Below, in pieces: positions 9,430 to 14,704 of a DNA stretch of 21,537 nt. Origin of the DNA: CALXXL01 sp964512385 (GTDB lineage Bacteria > Verrucomicrobiota > Lentisphaeria > Victivallales > Victivallaceae). A program made the translations under genes and the position numbers. Below the pieces are notes generated by a model that searched no databases, was not told the DNA's origin, and saw only the letters and a list, made by a program, of their open reading frames with translations. Each line of letters starts with the position of its first letter. Positions within the stretch are counted from its first letter, which is position 1. Location of the stretch: contig CAZEHZ010000034.1 of assembly GCA_964512385.1 (NCBI GenBank), positions 1-21,537 of the forward strand. Direction: 5' to 3'.

Positions 9430-9667
9430 CATCGAGAGATTAACGGCGGTGGAAGCCAAACTTGAGGAAAACAACAAGACCACATACCGCATTTTTGAAG
9501 CGTTATACGGCAACGGAAAGCCGGGCTTAATTGCGGACGTAAAAGAGTTGGCGTTGACCGTTAAGGCGCACCACGAATCGCACAACCAACGCAAGGTTGA
9601 CTGGCAGTGGGTGATTACTGGCCTGATTGCGGTTGCGTCGGTGATGGTAGCGTGGCTTAAGGGGTAA
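9419..9667 (+). CDS. Holin-like small membrane protein
   Basis: 82 aa, ATG at 9419 inside the end of the upstream gene, preceded by GGGAGGCGGTAA. The N-terminus (IERLTAVEAKLEENNKTTYRIFEALYG) is a predicted coiled coil. The C-terminus has one transmembrane helix at residues 62-80 (WVITGLIAVASVMVAWL), ending in a Lys-Gly tail. Coiled coil plus a single C-terminal helix is the layout of XhlA-like and other small phage holins or accessory lysis proteins. Position after the fibre genes and before a lipoprotein fits a lysis cassette, though no endolysin is recognisable in this window. Could instead be a tail-membrane tether. Confidence 0.7.
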   Translation: MSSNIERLTAVEAKLEENNKTTYRIFEALYGNGKPGLIADVKELALTVKAHHESHNQRKVDWQWVITGLIAVASVMVAWLKG

Positions 9668-9783
9668 GTTGTGTTGCATAAAATGGTTTTTTTGCAACAT
9701 AAATGCAAAAAATGATTTTAATGTTTAAAAAACGGCGAGTTTTTAGCAATAAACCGCACATAATGTGCAGAAAGTGGGAAAGT

Positions 9784-10155
9784 ATGAAATTGTTTTTGAT
9801 GTTATTGGCGGTCGGCTTGGTGCTGACTGGATGCAGTCATAATGCCGTGCAGTATTCGGACGGCATCGGCTTTGAGACCGTATTGCGTCCGGACACCGGC
9901 AACTTTGGCGTTACATTCCGATATGGCAAAATTCTGTCGGCGGTGGTTCGTGAGAATGCCGAAGTGGAAATGGTCGGTGAGGGTTCGGGTGGCGGCGGCA
10001 ACGATGCCACTGGCACTACTACCGCTTCGAGTTCGGGCAGTGTAAAATTAAAAGTCGGCAAGCAGATTACAGGCTATTATGTTGATGCAATAACAGCCGG
10101 AGCGAAGCCGGATGAATTGGAAGTGTATACCGAACCGGAGGCAAAGAATGAGTGA
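9784..10155 (+). CDS. Phage lipoprotein with lipobox
   Basis: 123 aa from ATG 9784, preceded by a purine-rich GTGGGAAAG. This start is preferred over ATG 9703 because it places a type II signal peptide at the N-terminus: Lys2, hydrophobic LFLMLLAVGLVL, and lipobox LTGC with C17 as the predicted lipidated residue followed by Ser. The mature part is short, polar and Gly/Ser/Thr-rich in the middle (GEGSGGGGNDATGTTTASSSG), a likely flexible linker, then a hydrophilic acidic C-terminus. Ser at +2 predicts outer-membrane sorting in Gram-negative hosts (known Lol rule, inferred here). Next to a holin-like gene, it may be a spanin-like or superinfection-exclusion lipoprotein. Confidence 0.75.
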   Translation: MKLFLMLLAVGLVLTGCSHNAVQYSDGIGFETVLRPDTGNFGVTFRYGKILSAVVRENAEVEMVGEGSGGGGNDATGTTTASSSGSVKLKVGKQITGYYVDAITAGAKPDELEVYTEPEAKNE

Positions 10156-10264
10156 GTTAACCGAAGCAGAACTACAGCAATGCAAACAGTTTGCTGTTGC
10201 TGTTTTGACTAAAATGGACGAAGCAAACAAAATTACAGGTAATAGCAAGCTGGTATTTAAATAG
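10148..10264 (+). CDS. 38-aa microprotein, last gene of late operon
   Basis: ATG at 10148 lies inside the end of the lipoprotein gene (ATGAGTGA, 8-nt overlap), with a strong GGAGG at 10137-10141, six nt before the start. The product is MSELTEAELQQCKQFAVAV..., a single amphipathic helix-prone peptide with one Cys, ending in TAG at 10262-10264, nine nt before a strong terminator hairpin. The good ribosome-binding site and tight coupling support a real gene. Function unknown. Confidence 0.55.
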   Translation: MSELTEAELQQCKQFAVAVLTKMDEANKITGNSKLVFK

Positions 10265-10272
10265 TTTTTGTT

Positions 10273-10346
10273 CCGCCGTCAAGCCATAACGAAGTTAATA
10301 TTTATATATTGTTAAAAATTAACGGTTTGACGGCGGATTTTTTTTG
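10273..10346 (+). terminator. Rho-independent terminator of the rightward late operon
   Basis: A perfect 10-bp outer stem (10273-10282 CCGCCGTCAA with 10327-10336 TTGACGGCGG) encloses an inner stem GTTAAT/ATTAAC (10294-10299, 10318-10323). A T-rich run begins at 10338. It follows the last rightward ORF by 8 nt. Confidence 0.85.
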
Positions 10347-10349
10347 CAC

Positions 10350-10389
10350 AAAAAAGGCAAGCGGCGTTTTAATGGGAAAACCGCTTGCC
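10350..10389 (-). terminator. Intrinsic terminator of the structured RNA
   Basis: On the minus strand a perfect 9-bp stem GGCAAGCGG/CCGCTTGCC (10389-10381 with 10364-10356), extended by GTTTT/AAAAC pairing with a 2-nt bulge, is followed directly by six T (10355-10350). On the plus strand no T-run follows, so it acts leftward. Confidence 0.85.
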
Positions 10390-10591
10390 AGTCGAGTCAG
10401 ATTTGAGCGCTTAATACGTTCAAAGACCCTAAAATCACAATCGCCTTTCGGCTTACGCCCCCACTACTGTGGGGAAGAAATGGAACTTTTGGCATTTATT
10501 TTAGCCTTTCGGCTTTTTGTATGCCCTGTTGCACTTTCGTGCGTTTCAATTCACAGGCTATCGCCTGATGACAAGAACCGAAATCCCTGTC
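10350..10591 (-). ncRNA. Candidate stand-alone structured RNA, about 242 nt
   Basis: No plausible ORF. Reading the minus strand from the predicted start at 10591: hairpin 10591-10570 (8 bp, with two G-U pairs, loop TTTCGG); hairpin 10567-10554 (CAGGC-GATA-GCCTG); hairpin 10542-10531 (GCAC-GAAA-GTGC); a two-part arm with outer stem GGCAT/ATGCC (10525-10491) around AGCC-GAAA-GGCT; hairpin 10474-10459 (CCCCAC-AGTA-GTGGGG); a second GCC-GAAA-GGC hairpin (about 10452-10443); a stem GGGTC/GACTC (10429-10394) enclosing TTTGA/TCAAA; and a terminator hairpin. A promoter lies exactly upstream. Three GAAA (GNRA) tetraloops suggest a compact tertiary fold. It matches no RNA family I can name; not tmRNA, RNase P, 6S or tRNA by sequence. 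Transcribed leftward, head-on to the late operon. Confidence 0.7.
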
Positions 10592-10598
10592 TATTTTT

Positions 10599-10626
10599 AC
10601 AATATCACACATATTTTGCTTGTCAA
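10599..10626 (-). promoter_or_regulatory. Sigma70-type promoter of the structured RNA
   Basis: Minus strand: perfect -35 TTGACA (10626-10621), 16-nt spacer, -10 TATTGT (10604-10599) with an upstream TGA giving an extended -10 (TGn). The predicted +1 seven nt downstream is G10591, exactly the first base of the first hairpin. Confidence 0.75.
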
Positions 10627-10648
10627 GGGCTTTTTTGGGAAAAAATGT

Positions 10649-10695
10649 AAAAAAAAATCCGCTATTGGGCAAAATGAGCAAAACCCAATAGCGGA
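10649..10695 (-). terminator. Intrinsic terminator of the leftward early operon
   Basis: Perfect 12-bp stem TCCGCTATTGGG/CCCAATAGCGGA (10658-10669 with 10684-10695). On the minus strand it is followed by nine T (10657-10649). It lies 35 nt after the primase stop, insulating the early operon from the RNA promoter just downstream. Confidence 0.9.
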
Positions 10696-10730
10696 CAACC
10701 CAGAAGGATGCTACATATATAGCGTATCGG

Positions 10731-11576
10731 TCAACCCTTATCGCCGTTAATCAATACACCTTGATTAACTATGCTGCCAAGCAGCTCCGCTGTTCCGCCG
10801 GAGCGATAAAACTCTCGCATGTCCTTAGCTGGCAATATAGCTATTCGGCAAAGACACTTAATTTTTTCTGCCATTTTTTTTGCACCGACAATTCCCGGAC
10901 GTTGTCCGCTTTTTTTAATGCCGTCCGCATCGGCTATTATGTAGCACATTCTTATCCGGTTTTGCTTGATAAAACTTGCCAGTTCGTCAACCATGCCGGA
11001 ACAACTTGGTCTACCAATAGCATAAAAACCCAAAGCCGCACATGCCATTGTGTCGGTCGGACCCTCACATATATATATAACATCTTCTACTTCTCTGTTT
11101 GGCTTAAAAAAGCCTTGCAAACTACACGCTACTGCCCATTTTTTACCGCTTGAATTGCGTAACCGCACTCCAACGATTACGCCTTTATTGTTGTACATCG
11201 GGATTGCCAGTGCCTGATTAACCAAAGAGTACCCACACCCATATTCACTAAACACCCACTCCGGCAAACCCAGCTCATCTGCTTGAGCTTGCCGCAAATC
11301 CGCCGTAAAACTACAACGATACTGTTCCATTTGTTTTTTTACATCAAACTTTGGGAACCGTATTTTGTTAGCCATGCTATTTGTTGTGATTTGCTTGCGT
11401 TGTGGCGGCGGTAACGGTGTATCTTTAAGTTGATGCACCCAGCCGCCATTCTTCGCTTGGCGTGGCGATTCCGTTCGCATACAGATGCAAATTGCACCAT
11501 CCTCGGAAACGCCACACCAGTCGGCATGATTACAGATTGGGCAAGGATTCTTTTTGCTTACTCTGATATACCGCAT
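10731..11576 (-). CDS. Phage primase: zinc ribbon plus TOPRIM domain
   Basis: 281 aa, ATG at 11576 behind GGAGGGAGAGATATAAA. The N-terminal zinc-binding motif is C12-P-I-C15 ... C21 ... C30-x-C32, as in primase CHC2/zinc-ribbon domains. The TOPRIM core shows IYICEGPTDTMA (catalytic E171) and IIADADG (D216, D218), with strand/helix spacing as in DnaG/gp4-type primases. It would synthesise RNA primers at the phage fork. It lacks an obvious helicase domain and is shorter than fused primase-helicases; the SF2 helicase upstream in the same operon is separate. Last gene of the early operon, one nt after the stop of a small upstream ORF, ending in TGA before the operon terminator. Confidence 0.85.
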   Translation of the reverse strand: MRYIRVSKKNPCPICNHADWCGVSEDGAICICMRTESPRQAKNGGWVHQLKDTPLPPPQRKQITTNSMANKIRFPKFDVKKQMEQYRCSFTADLRQAQADELGLPEWVFSEYGCGYSLVNQALAIPMYNNKGVIVGVRLRNSSGKKWAVACSLQGFFKPNREVEDVIYICEGPTDTMACAALGFYAIGRPSCSGMVDELASFIKQNRIRMCYIIADADGIKKSGQRPGIVGAKKMAEKIKCLCRIAILPAKDMREFYRSGGTAELLGSIVNQGVLINGDKG

Positions 11577-11577
11577 T

Positions 11578-11757
11578 TTATATCTCTCCCTCCTGTACCA
11601 GTATCACGTTTTTGCCATCAACTCGCATCATGCCGATGCCGCCCCTTGGCACGGCGTAAATGGTTTCAAGGTTATCAGACCATTTTATTTCAATCACATC
11701 GTGCTTTTTGAAAATTCCCGTTTCCGGGTTTTTGATTAACGCTTTAAATTTTATCAT
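11578..11757 (-). CDS. 59-aa hypothetical protein upstream of primase
   Basis: ATG at 11757, stop TAA at 11580-11578, one nt before the primase ATG. The sequence begins MIKFKALIKNPETGIFKKHD and ends in VDGKNVILVQEGEI; it looks like a small beta-rich protein without recognisable motifs. It begins 2 nt after the upstream stop, so translation is probably coupled. The primase Shine-Dalgarno (GGAGGGAGA) lies within its last codons, supporting a conserved gene order. Function unknown. Confidence 0.6.
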   Translation of the reverse strand: MIKFKALIKNPETGIFKKHDVIEIKWSDNLETIYAVPRGGIGMMRVDGKNVILVQEGEI

Positions 11758-11759
11758 TT

Positions 11760-12059
11760 CTATTTTTCCTTGTTTTTAGGTTCTTTTGGGGCGTATTTAG
11801 CATCATTGCGTAAATGTTTTTCTATTTTCTTTAAACATAAATTGATATAATGTTTCCGTTCTTTTTCATCTTTAAATTCACCTTTCCAATCATCATCAAA
11901 ATCATAGCTATACACTTCTTCAGAGTGTGCATAGGTGTCCGGCACATACAAAGCAGATAAAAATCCAAAACGCAAGTGGATAAATCCTACTCGGCAGTCT
12001 TGGTCGTAAACATCGTACTGTTCGGGATAAATTGGGCAAGTCATAACTGTTCGTAACAT
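11760..12059 (-). CDS. Small conserved phage hypothetical protein
   Basis: 99 aa, ATG at 12059 behind AAGGGAGAAATAAAAAA. The N-terminus MLRTVMTCPIYPEQYDVYD, followed by VGFIHLRFGFLSALYVPD, resembles a small phage protein family I have seen with the pattern 'C...PEQYDV.D....VGYLRLR.G'. The C-terminal half is charged, with a helix (INLCLKKIEKHL) and a Lys/Glu-rich tail. No catalytic motif. Lower GC than the replication genes. Function unknown. Confidence 0.65.
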   Translation of the reverse strand: MLRTVMTCPIYPEQYDVYDQDCRVGFIHLRFGFLSALYVPDTYAHSEEVYSYDFDDDWKGEFKDEKERKHYINLCLKKIEKHLRNDAKYAPKEPKNKEK

Positions 12060-12074
12060 TTTTTTATTTCTCCC

Positions 12075-12305
12075 TTAAAAGTTAAATTCAGCTCGTTTAT
12101 GTTCGTTCGGTTTGTAAAGCGAGTCTTCGTTCCATACAACTTTAGCGTTATCGGTGTTGTTTTTTTGTAGCCAGCTTAAAACGGTGTTGATAGCTTCGCT
12201 CAGGGTATCACATGAACGGTAACACCCCGACCAGTCGCCATATTCTTTGCCCACTATGGCATAATACGGATATTTGCTACAAATACTTTCACCAGTTGGG
12301 CGCAT
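12075..12305 (-). CDS. 76-aa hypothetical protein
   Basis: Starts at ATG 12305 (MRPTGESICSKYPYYAIVG) and ends in TAA. An upstream in-frame TTG at 12368 would add 21 residues but would overlap the preceding ORF more deeply, so the ATG is favoured; its Shine-Dalgarno is weak, suggesting coupling to the upstream ORF that ends at 12289. Aromatic and Cys residues (YGDWSGCYRSCDTLSEA) precede an amphipathic helix (INTVLSWLQKN). Family not recognised. Confidence 0.5.
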   Translation of the reverse strand: MRPTGESICSKYPYYAIVGKEYGDWSGCYRSCDTLSEAINTVLSWLQKNNTDNAKVVWNEDSLYKPNEHKRAEFNF

Positions 12306-12483
12306 AATCAAAAAAATCCGGCGTGAAAGTGAAAACCTTGCTTGCATAAATTTTGTCGGGTCGGTCAAAAAGTGGCGAATACCACTTTACATTATCGCCT
12401 TGAGATTTGTGCCAAGCGGAAATTTTCATTAACGCCAAATTTGGGAAATTATGCCCGTCAACATCAACCAACGATATGTTCAT
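12289..12483 (-). pseudogene. Truncated N-terminal fragment of a phage radical-SAM-family protein
   Basis: 64 aa, ATG at 12483 behind GGAGAATGAAAA. The sequence pattern DVDGHNFPNLALMKISAWHK, then PDKIYASKVFTFTPDF, matches my recollection of the N-terminal (pre-SAM) portion of a common phage protein of about 200 aa or more that continues into a CxxxCxxC radical-SAM domain. Here the ORF stops after FFDYAPNW (TGA at 12289), and no downstream frame shows the expected continuation or Cys cluster; an unrelated small ORF takes over instead. A T7 tract sits just before the end. It may be a deletion remnant, or the N-domain may function alone. Confidence 0.5.
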
Positions 12484-12500
12484 TTTTCATTCTCCATTTG

Positions 12501-13190
12501 TTATTTTTTCATAATCTCAGCTTCGGTAATTCCGCTTATTTCCTCGAAAATCTTAAAATCGAAGTTCGGCAAAGCCAATAACTTGGCTTTTTCCTCTGCC
12601 CAATCGTCCTGCCCTTGAGCCTCAATGAATGACTTACGGAACGCCTCTTTATAACCGTAGGTTTTTAAATATCCCCCAGTGGTTTTATAAGTTGGATTCG
12701 CTTTTTTTTCGCCATCTGTCATTTTTTTTGACTCAACCCACTCAGTTAAATTAAAATAGCAAAAATTTGGAAAGTAAATTTTTGAAACATCTATGTCTGT
12801 TTTTTTATTAAACAGGCGTACTTTTGGGGTTTTGGTACAAAAGAAACCCGAACTGTTATTGCAACTATTCCAGCAACCTGTGTTCCGGCAACCTGTGTTC
12901 CAGTCGCCTGTGTTCCTGTCGCCTGTGTTCCTGGCGCCTGTGTTCCTGTCGCCTGTGTTCCTGGCGCCTGTGTTCCTGGCGCCTGTGTTCCTGTCGCCTG
13001 TGTTACATTCGCCTGTGTTACCGCCTCCAGTGTTATAGTCGCCTGTATTATAGTAGCCCGTGTTATAGTCGCCTGTATTATAGTAGCCCGTGTTATAGTC
13101 GCCTGTGTTCCATTCGCCTGTGTTACAGTTGCCAGTGTTTCGGATGGTATAGTCTTTATTGTTTAATTCTGTCTTAATTGTAATATTCAT
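12501..13190 (-). CDS. NTG-type pentapeptide-repeat protein
   Basis: 229 aa from ATG 13190, chosen over the in-frame ATG at 13205 because that upstream ATGGAG contains the Shine-Dalgarno for the second. After a short leader (MNITIKTELNNKDYTIR) come 18 tandem NTGxx pentapeptides plus a degenerate NSCNN, then a C-terminal domain with TEWV.SKKMTDGEK, NPTYKTTGGYLKTYGYKEAFR and LPNF. Pentapeptide repeats form a right-handed quadrilateral beta-helix; the C-terminal domain is shared by a family of phage and bacterial repeat proteins (recollection). DNA mimicry, known for Qnr/MfpA, is only one possibility, as NTG repeats differ from the A(D/N)LxX type. Function unknown. Confidence 0.8.
   Translation of the reverse strand: MNITIKTELNNKDYTIRNTGNCNTGEWNTGDYNTGYYNTGDYNTGYYNTGDYNTGGGNTGECNTGDRNTGARNTGARNTGDRNTGARNTGDRNTGDWNTGCRNTGCWNSCNNSSGFFCTKTPKVRLFNKKTDIDVSKIYFPNFCYFNLTEWVESKKMTDGEKKANPTYKTTGGYLKTYGYKEAFRKSFIEAQGQDDWAEEKAKLLALPNFDFKIFEEISGITEAEIMKK
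12870..13139 (-). repeat. 15-bp tandem repeats encoding NTGxx
   Basis: Eighteen in-frame 15-bp units. Two adjacent 30-bp blocks (13031-13060 and 13061-13090) are identical, showing recent duplication of a DY-YY pair. The proximal half is Tyr-rich, the distal half Arg-rich (DR/AR units). Confidence 0.9.
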
Positions 13191-13224
13191 TTTTTTACTC
13201 TCCATTTGTTAAAAGTTATTCCGT

Positions 13225-13245
13225 TTTGGCTCAACCTAAGCCAAA
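13225..13245 (-). other. Stem-loop in the leader of the pentapeptide gene
   Basis: Perfect 7-bp inverted repeat TTTGGCT/AGCCAAA with a 7-nt loop, in the 120-nt gap between two early genes. No T-run follows, so it is not an obvious terminator; it could stabilise mRNA ends. An AT-rich stretch on its minus-strand upstream side could hold a weak internal promoter. Confidence 0.35.
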
Positions 13246-13310
13246 CGACAGCGTGAGATAAATAAAATAAAACTTTAATGTTTTTTTGCTGTCATGGCCG
13301 GAATGTTAAA

Positions 13311-13892
13311 TTATTGTAATTTTTCCAGCCACCGCACACAAACGGCGGCGGTTTGAGCGATTTCCTGCTTTAAGTTTTCCGCATCGCCATTTTGCACCGC
13401 CGTGGCGATTTCGCCGACCTCCTCGACTAACACCGCCAGCGGATTGTCGGTAAAATCCGGGTGCTTAGCTTTGGCATTTTTGAGTTCGATTTGGATTAAA
13501 CGCCACGCTTTAAATTCTGGGGGCGTATGAGAGTCTGCAAAACACTTAAAACACTCGATACTATCCTTGCTTGTGTCATATGGCACTTTAGTGCAATTGT
13601 TACAGGCTTCCGGTGGCTTCAATCCGTTATGGCTTGTAACTGGTTCGCAATTTCCGGCAACTCTAATTGTTTTATCGCTCAGCTTTTTTGCCAACTCGAT
13701 TTTAGTGGTAGTTTGGGGTTTTTCCACAAAGATAACGCTTTTTTTATCTGTGCGTCCGGTACCAGCACAAGCCGGAATTTTTCCTTCATTCATCAATAAC
13801 GCACAATCTTTTCCATAAAAGCAATTATCGCATCCATCTTCTTCTATCGCCACAAACTTTTTTCCCTCATATTCAAACTCGTTTTCGTTCAT
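13311..13892 (-). CDS. MazG-like C-terminal domain fused to Cys-rich N-terminal region
   Basis: 193 aa, ATG at 13892 after AGGAATCTAACC. The N-terminal half is Cys-rich: C21-x2-C24-x5-C30 ... C42 (GCDNCFYGKDC ... ACAGTGRTDKKSVIFVE), then a second cluster C82 ... C97-x2-C100 ... C114-x2-C117, probably two zinc sites. The C-terminal part carries LVEEVGEIATAV (E157, E158, E161) and LKQEIAQTAAVCVRWLE, the EExxE helix pattern of all-alpha NTP pyrophosphohydrolases (MazG-like); the usual second-helix ExxD is ExxQ here, so activity is uncertain. Such phage enzymes may clean nucleotide pools or lower alarmones (known for MazG; inferred here). Confidence 0.7.
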   Translation of the reverse strand: MNENEFEYEGKKFVAIEEDGCDNCFYGKDCALLMNEGKIPACAGTGRTDKKSVIFVEKPQTTTKIELAKKLSDKTIRVAGNCEPVTSHNGLKPPEACNNCTKVPYDTSKDSIECFKCFADSHTPPEFKAWRLIQIELKNAKAKHPDFTDNPLAVLVEEVGEIATAVQNGDAENLKQEIAQTAAVCVRWLEKLQ

Positions 13893-13894
13893 GG

Positions 13895-14071
13895 TTAGAT
13901 TCCTTTCTTTTTCTTTCTTTTTCTTTCTTTAGTTTCAAATTCGCCGCAAATCGGCCGCCCCTTAATCCTCGTAAGGTGTATCTATTTCGGATATCTTCGG
14001 CAAAAGTAGCCTCCACCGGTTTCGATGCTCCATTTACAATCTTCACAAGTTACTGCTTCGTATTCCATCAT
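13895..14071 (-). pseudogene. Zinc-ribbon microprotein interrupted by an in-frame TAG
   Basis: ATG at 14071 overlaps the upstream TGA (ATGA). The frame reads 29 residues (MMEYEAVTCEDCKWS ... GGYFCRRYPK), then TAG at 13984-13982. It continues open for 28 codons (containing RPICGEFETK) to TAA at 13897-13895, three nt before the next gene's ATG. Small phage zinc ribbons typically have CxxC ... C ... C(G), so the fourth Cys lies after the TAG. TAG appears to be a normal terminator for other genes here (for example those ending at 5155, 10264 and 11760). The gene is therefore either broken by a point mutation or relies on readthrough. Confidence 0.55.
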
Positions 14072-14406
14072 GACGTCCTCTCATTTAATTTTTGCTCAAA
14101 AGCGGTTAAAAACCTCGCCAAAACATCCCTGTTAAACGGGCATCGACGATTATACTCAATCATCTCCTCCTGCGTCATCTCCCTGCCTGCCGGAATGCCA
14201 CGCTCAGCATCTCCGGTTATGGTGATTTGTGGCTTCGGCGGCAAACCGCAAGCCGCCCTGCATTCGAGGTACGGGTAACGGTCATAATAGCGATTGCCGC
14301 ATTTTACTTTTATTGCCAAATGCTTAAACTTTTCTTTTGCCTCGGCATCTGTCATGTTCCATTTTTGTGCCACGCAACGCAAAGTTAATAGCCATTTACT
14401 GCTCAT
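14068..14406 (-). CDS. 112-aa hypothetical early protein
   Basis: Start ATG 14406 (MSSKWLLTLRCVAQKWN) overlaps the upstream gene's stop by ATGA, and its own TGA overlaps the next ATG in the same way. A longer in-frame extension upstream would cover the neighbouring zinc-ribbon gene and is rejected. The protein is basic in the middle with CGNRYYDRYPYLECRAACGL (three Cys) and ends in a helical segment (RDVLARFLTAFEQKLNE). The N-terminal helix pattern could be a HTH but is not diagnostic. Family not recognised. Confidence 0.6.
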   Translation of the reverse strand: MSSKWLLTLRCVAQKWNMTDAEAKEKFKHLAIKVKCGNRYYDRYPYLECRAACGLPPKPQITITGDAERGIPAGREMTQEEMIEYNRRCPFNRDVLARFLTAFEQKLNERTS

Positions 14407-14537
14407 TTTGTTACTCCCACTGGTATATATCTGCCGTTCGTGTGCCAGCACACCGGACAGCCTCCGGTGTACTTGCCCATGCCTACTGTTGCGCATAACT
14501 CGCCACGCCATCCGCATTTATTGCAATGATATATCAT
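14403..14537 (-). CDS. 44-aa zinc-ribbon microprotein
   Basis: MIYHCNKCGWRGELCATVGM...GGCPVCW: a clear CxxC(GWRG) ... CPVC pair of zinc knuckles with a fifth Cys at 15, as in rubredoxin-like ribbons. ATG 14537 overlaps the preceding TGA (ATGA) and its own TGA overlaps the next ATG. Small ribbons of this kind in early operons often bind nucleic acid or RNA polymerase; the role here is unknown. Confidence 0.7.
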   Translation of the reverse strand: MIYHCNKCGWRGELCATVGMGKYTGGCPVCWHTNGRYIPVGVTK

Positions 14538-14704
14538 GCTGTCAGCTCGGTTAATCTTTTTTCCAAAGTTTCACGCCTTTGAGCGTATTCGTGCTGAATG
14601 AGCCGGAACTCTGATTCAAGCAAATCAATTTCTTCCAGCACATCAAGGCGTTGTTTTGCTTTTTCAATTTCCGTTCTCGTCTGAATCTTTCCTGTATTTT
14701 CCAT
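14534..14704 (-). CDS. 56-aa coiled-coil protein, possibly also a frameshift extension
   Basis: ATG 14704 with AGGAGAAAAGT upstream; product MENTGKIQTRTEIEKAKQRL ... ending EKRLTELTA, with heptad-like Leu/Ile spacing over most of its length. Its TGA overlaps the next ATG. The frame is open upstream of the ATG through the slippery heptamer at 14725-14719, so the same residues could also be made as a C-terminal extension of the Cys-rich HTH protein by -1 frameshifting. Confidence 0.65.
   Translation of the reverse strand: MENTGKIQTRTEIEKAKQRLDVLEEIDLLESEFRLIQHEYAQRRETLEKRLTELTA

Noticed and set aside
9673..9698. Inverted repeat GTTGCA/TGCAAC between the holin-like and lipoprotein genes
   Set aside because: The stem is only 6 bp with a long loop and no following T-run; too weak to call a terminator or regulatory site. 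The gap (9668-9783) holds nothing else I can support.
10560..10584. Hammerhead-ribozyme-like CTGATGA ... CGAAA on the plus strand
   Set aside because: The intervening bases cannot form stem II and the CTGATGA overlaps a perfect 5-bp hairpin; the promoter and terminator also point to the opposite strand.
12870..13139. Regular short repeats resembling a CRISPR array
   Set aside because: The 15-bp units have no unique spacers and stay in frame as NTGxx codons of a protein gene.
12793..13177. Plus-strand ORFs rich in CRLCS or PVFL repeats
   Set aside because: They are the antisense readings of the NTG repeat array.
13902..13931. Pyrimidine-rich 10-bp tandem repeat (TTTCTTTTTC) as a phase-variation tract
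   Set aside because: It lies before the MazG-like gene's ribosome site and partly in the post-TAG frame; there are under three copies and no evidence of length variation.
13895..14071. Genome-wide TAG recoding (as in some gut phages)
   Set aside because: Long genes contain no in-frame TAG, and several genes end in TAG followed by a ribosome site for the next gene; only this one microprotein is affected.
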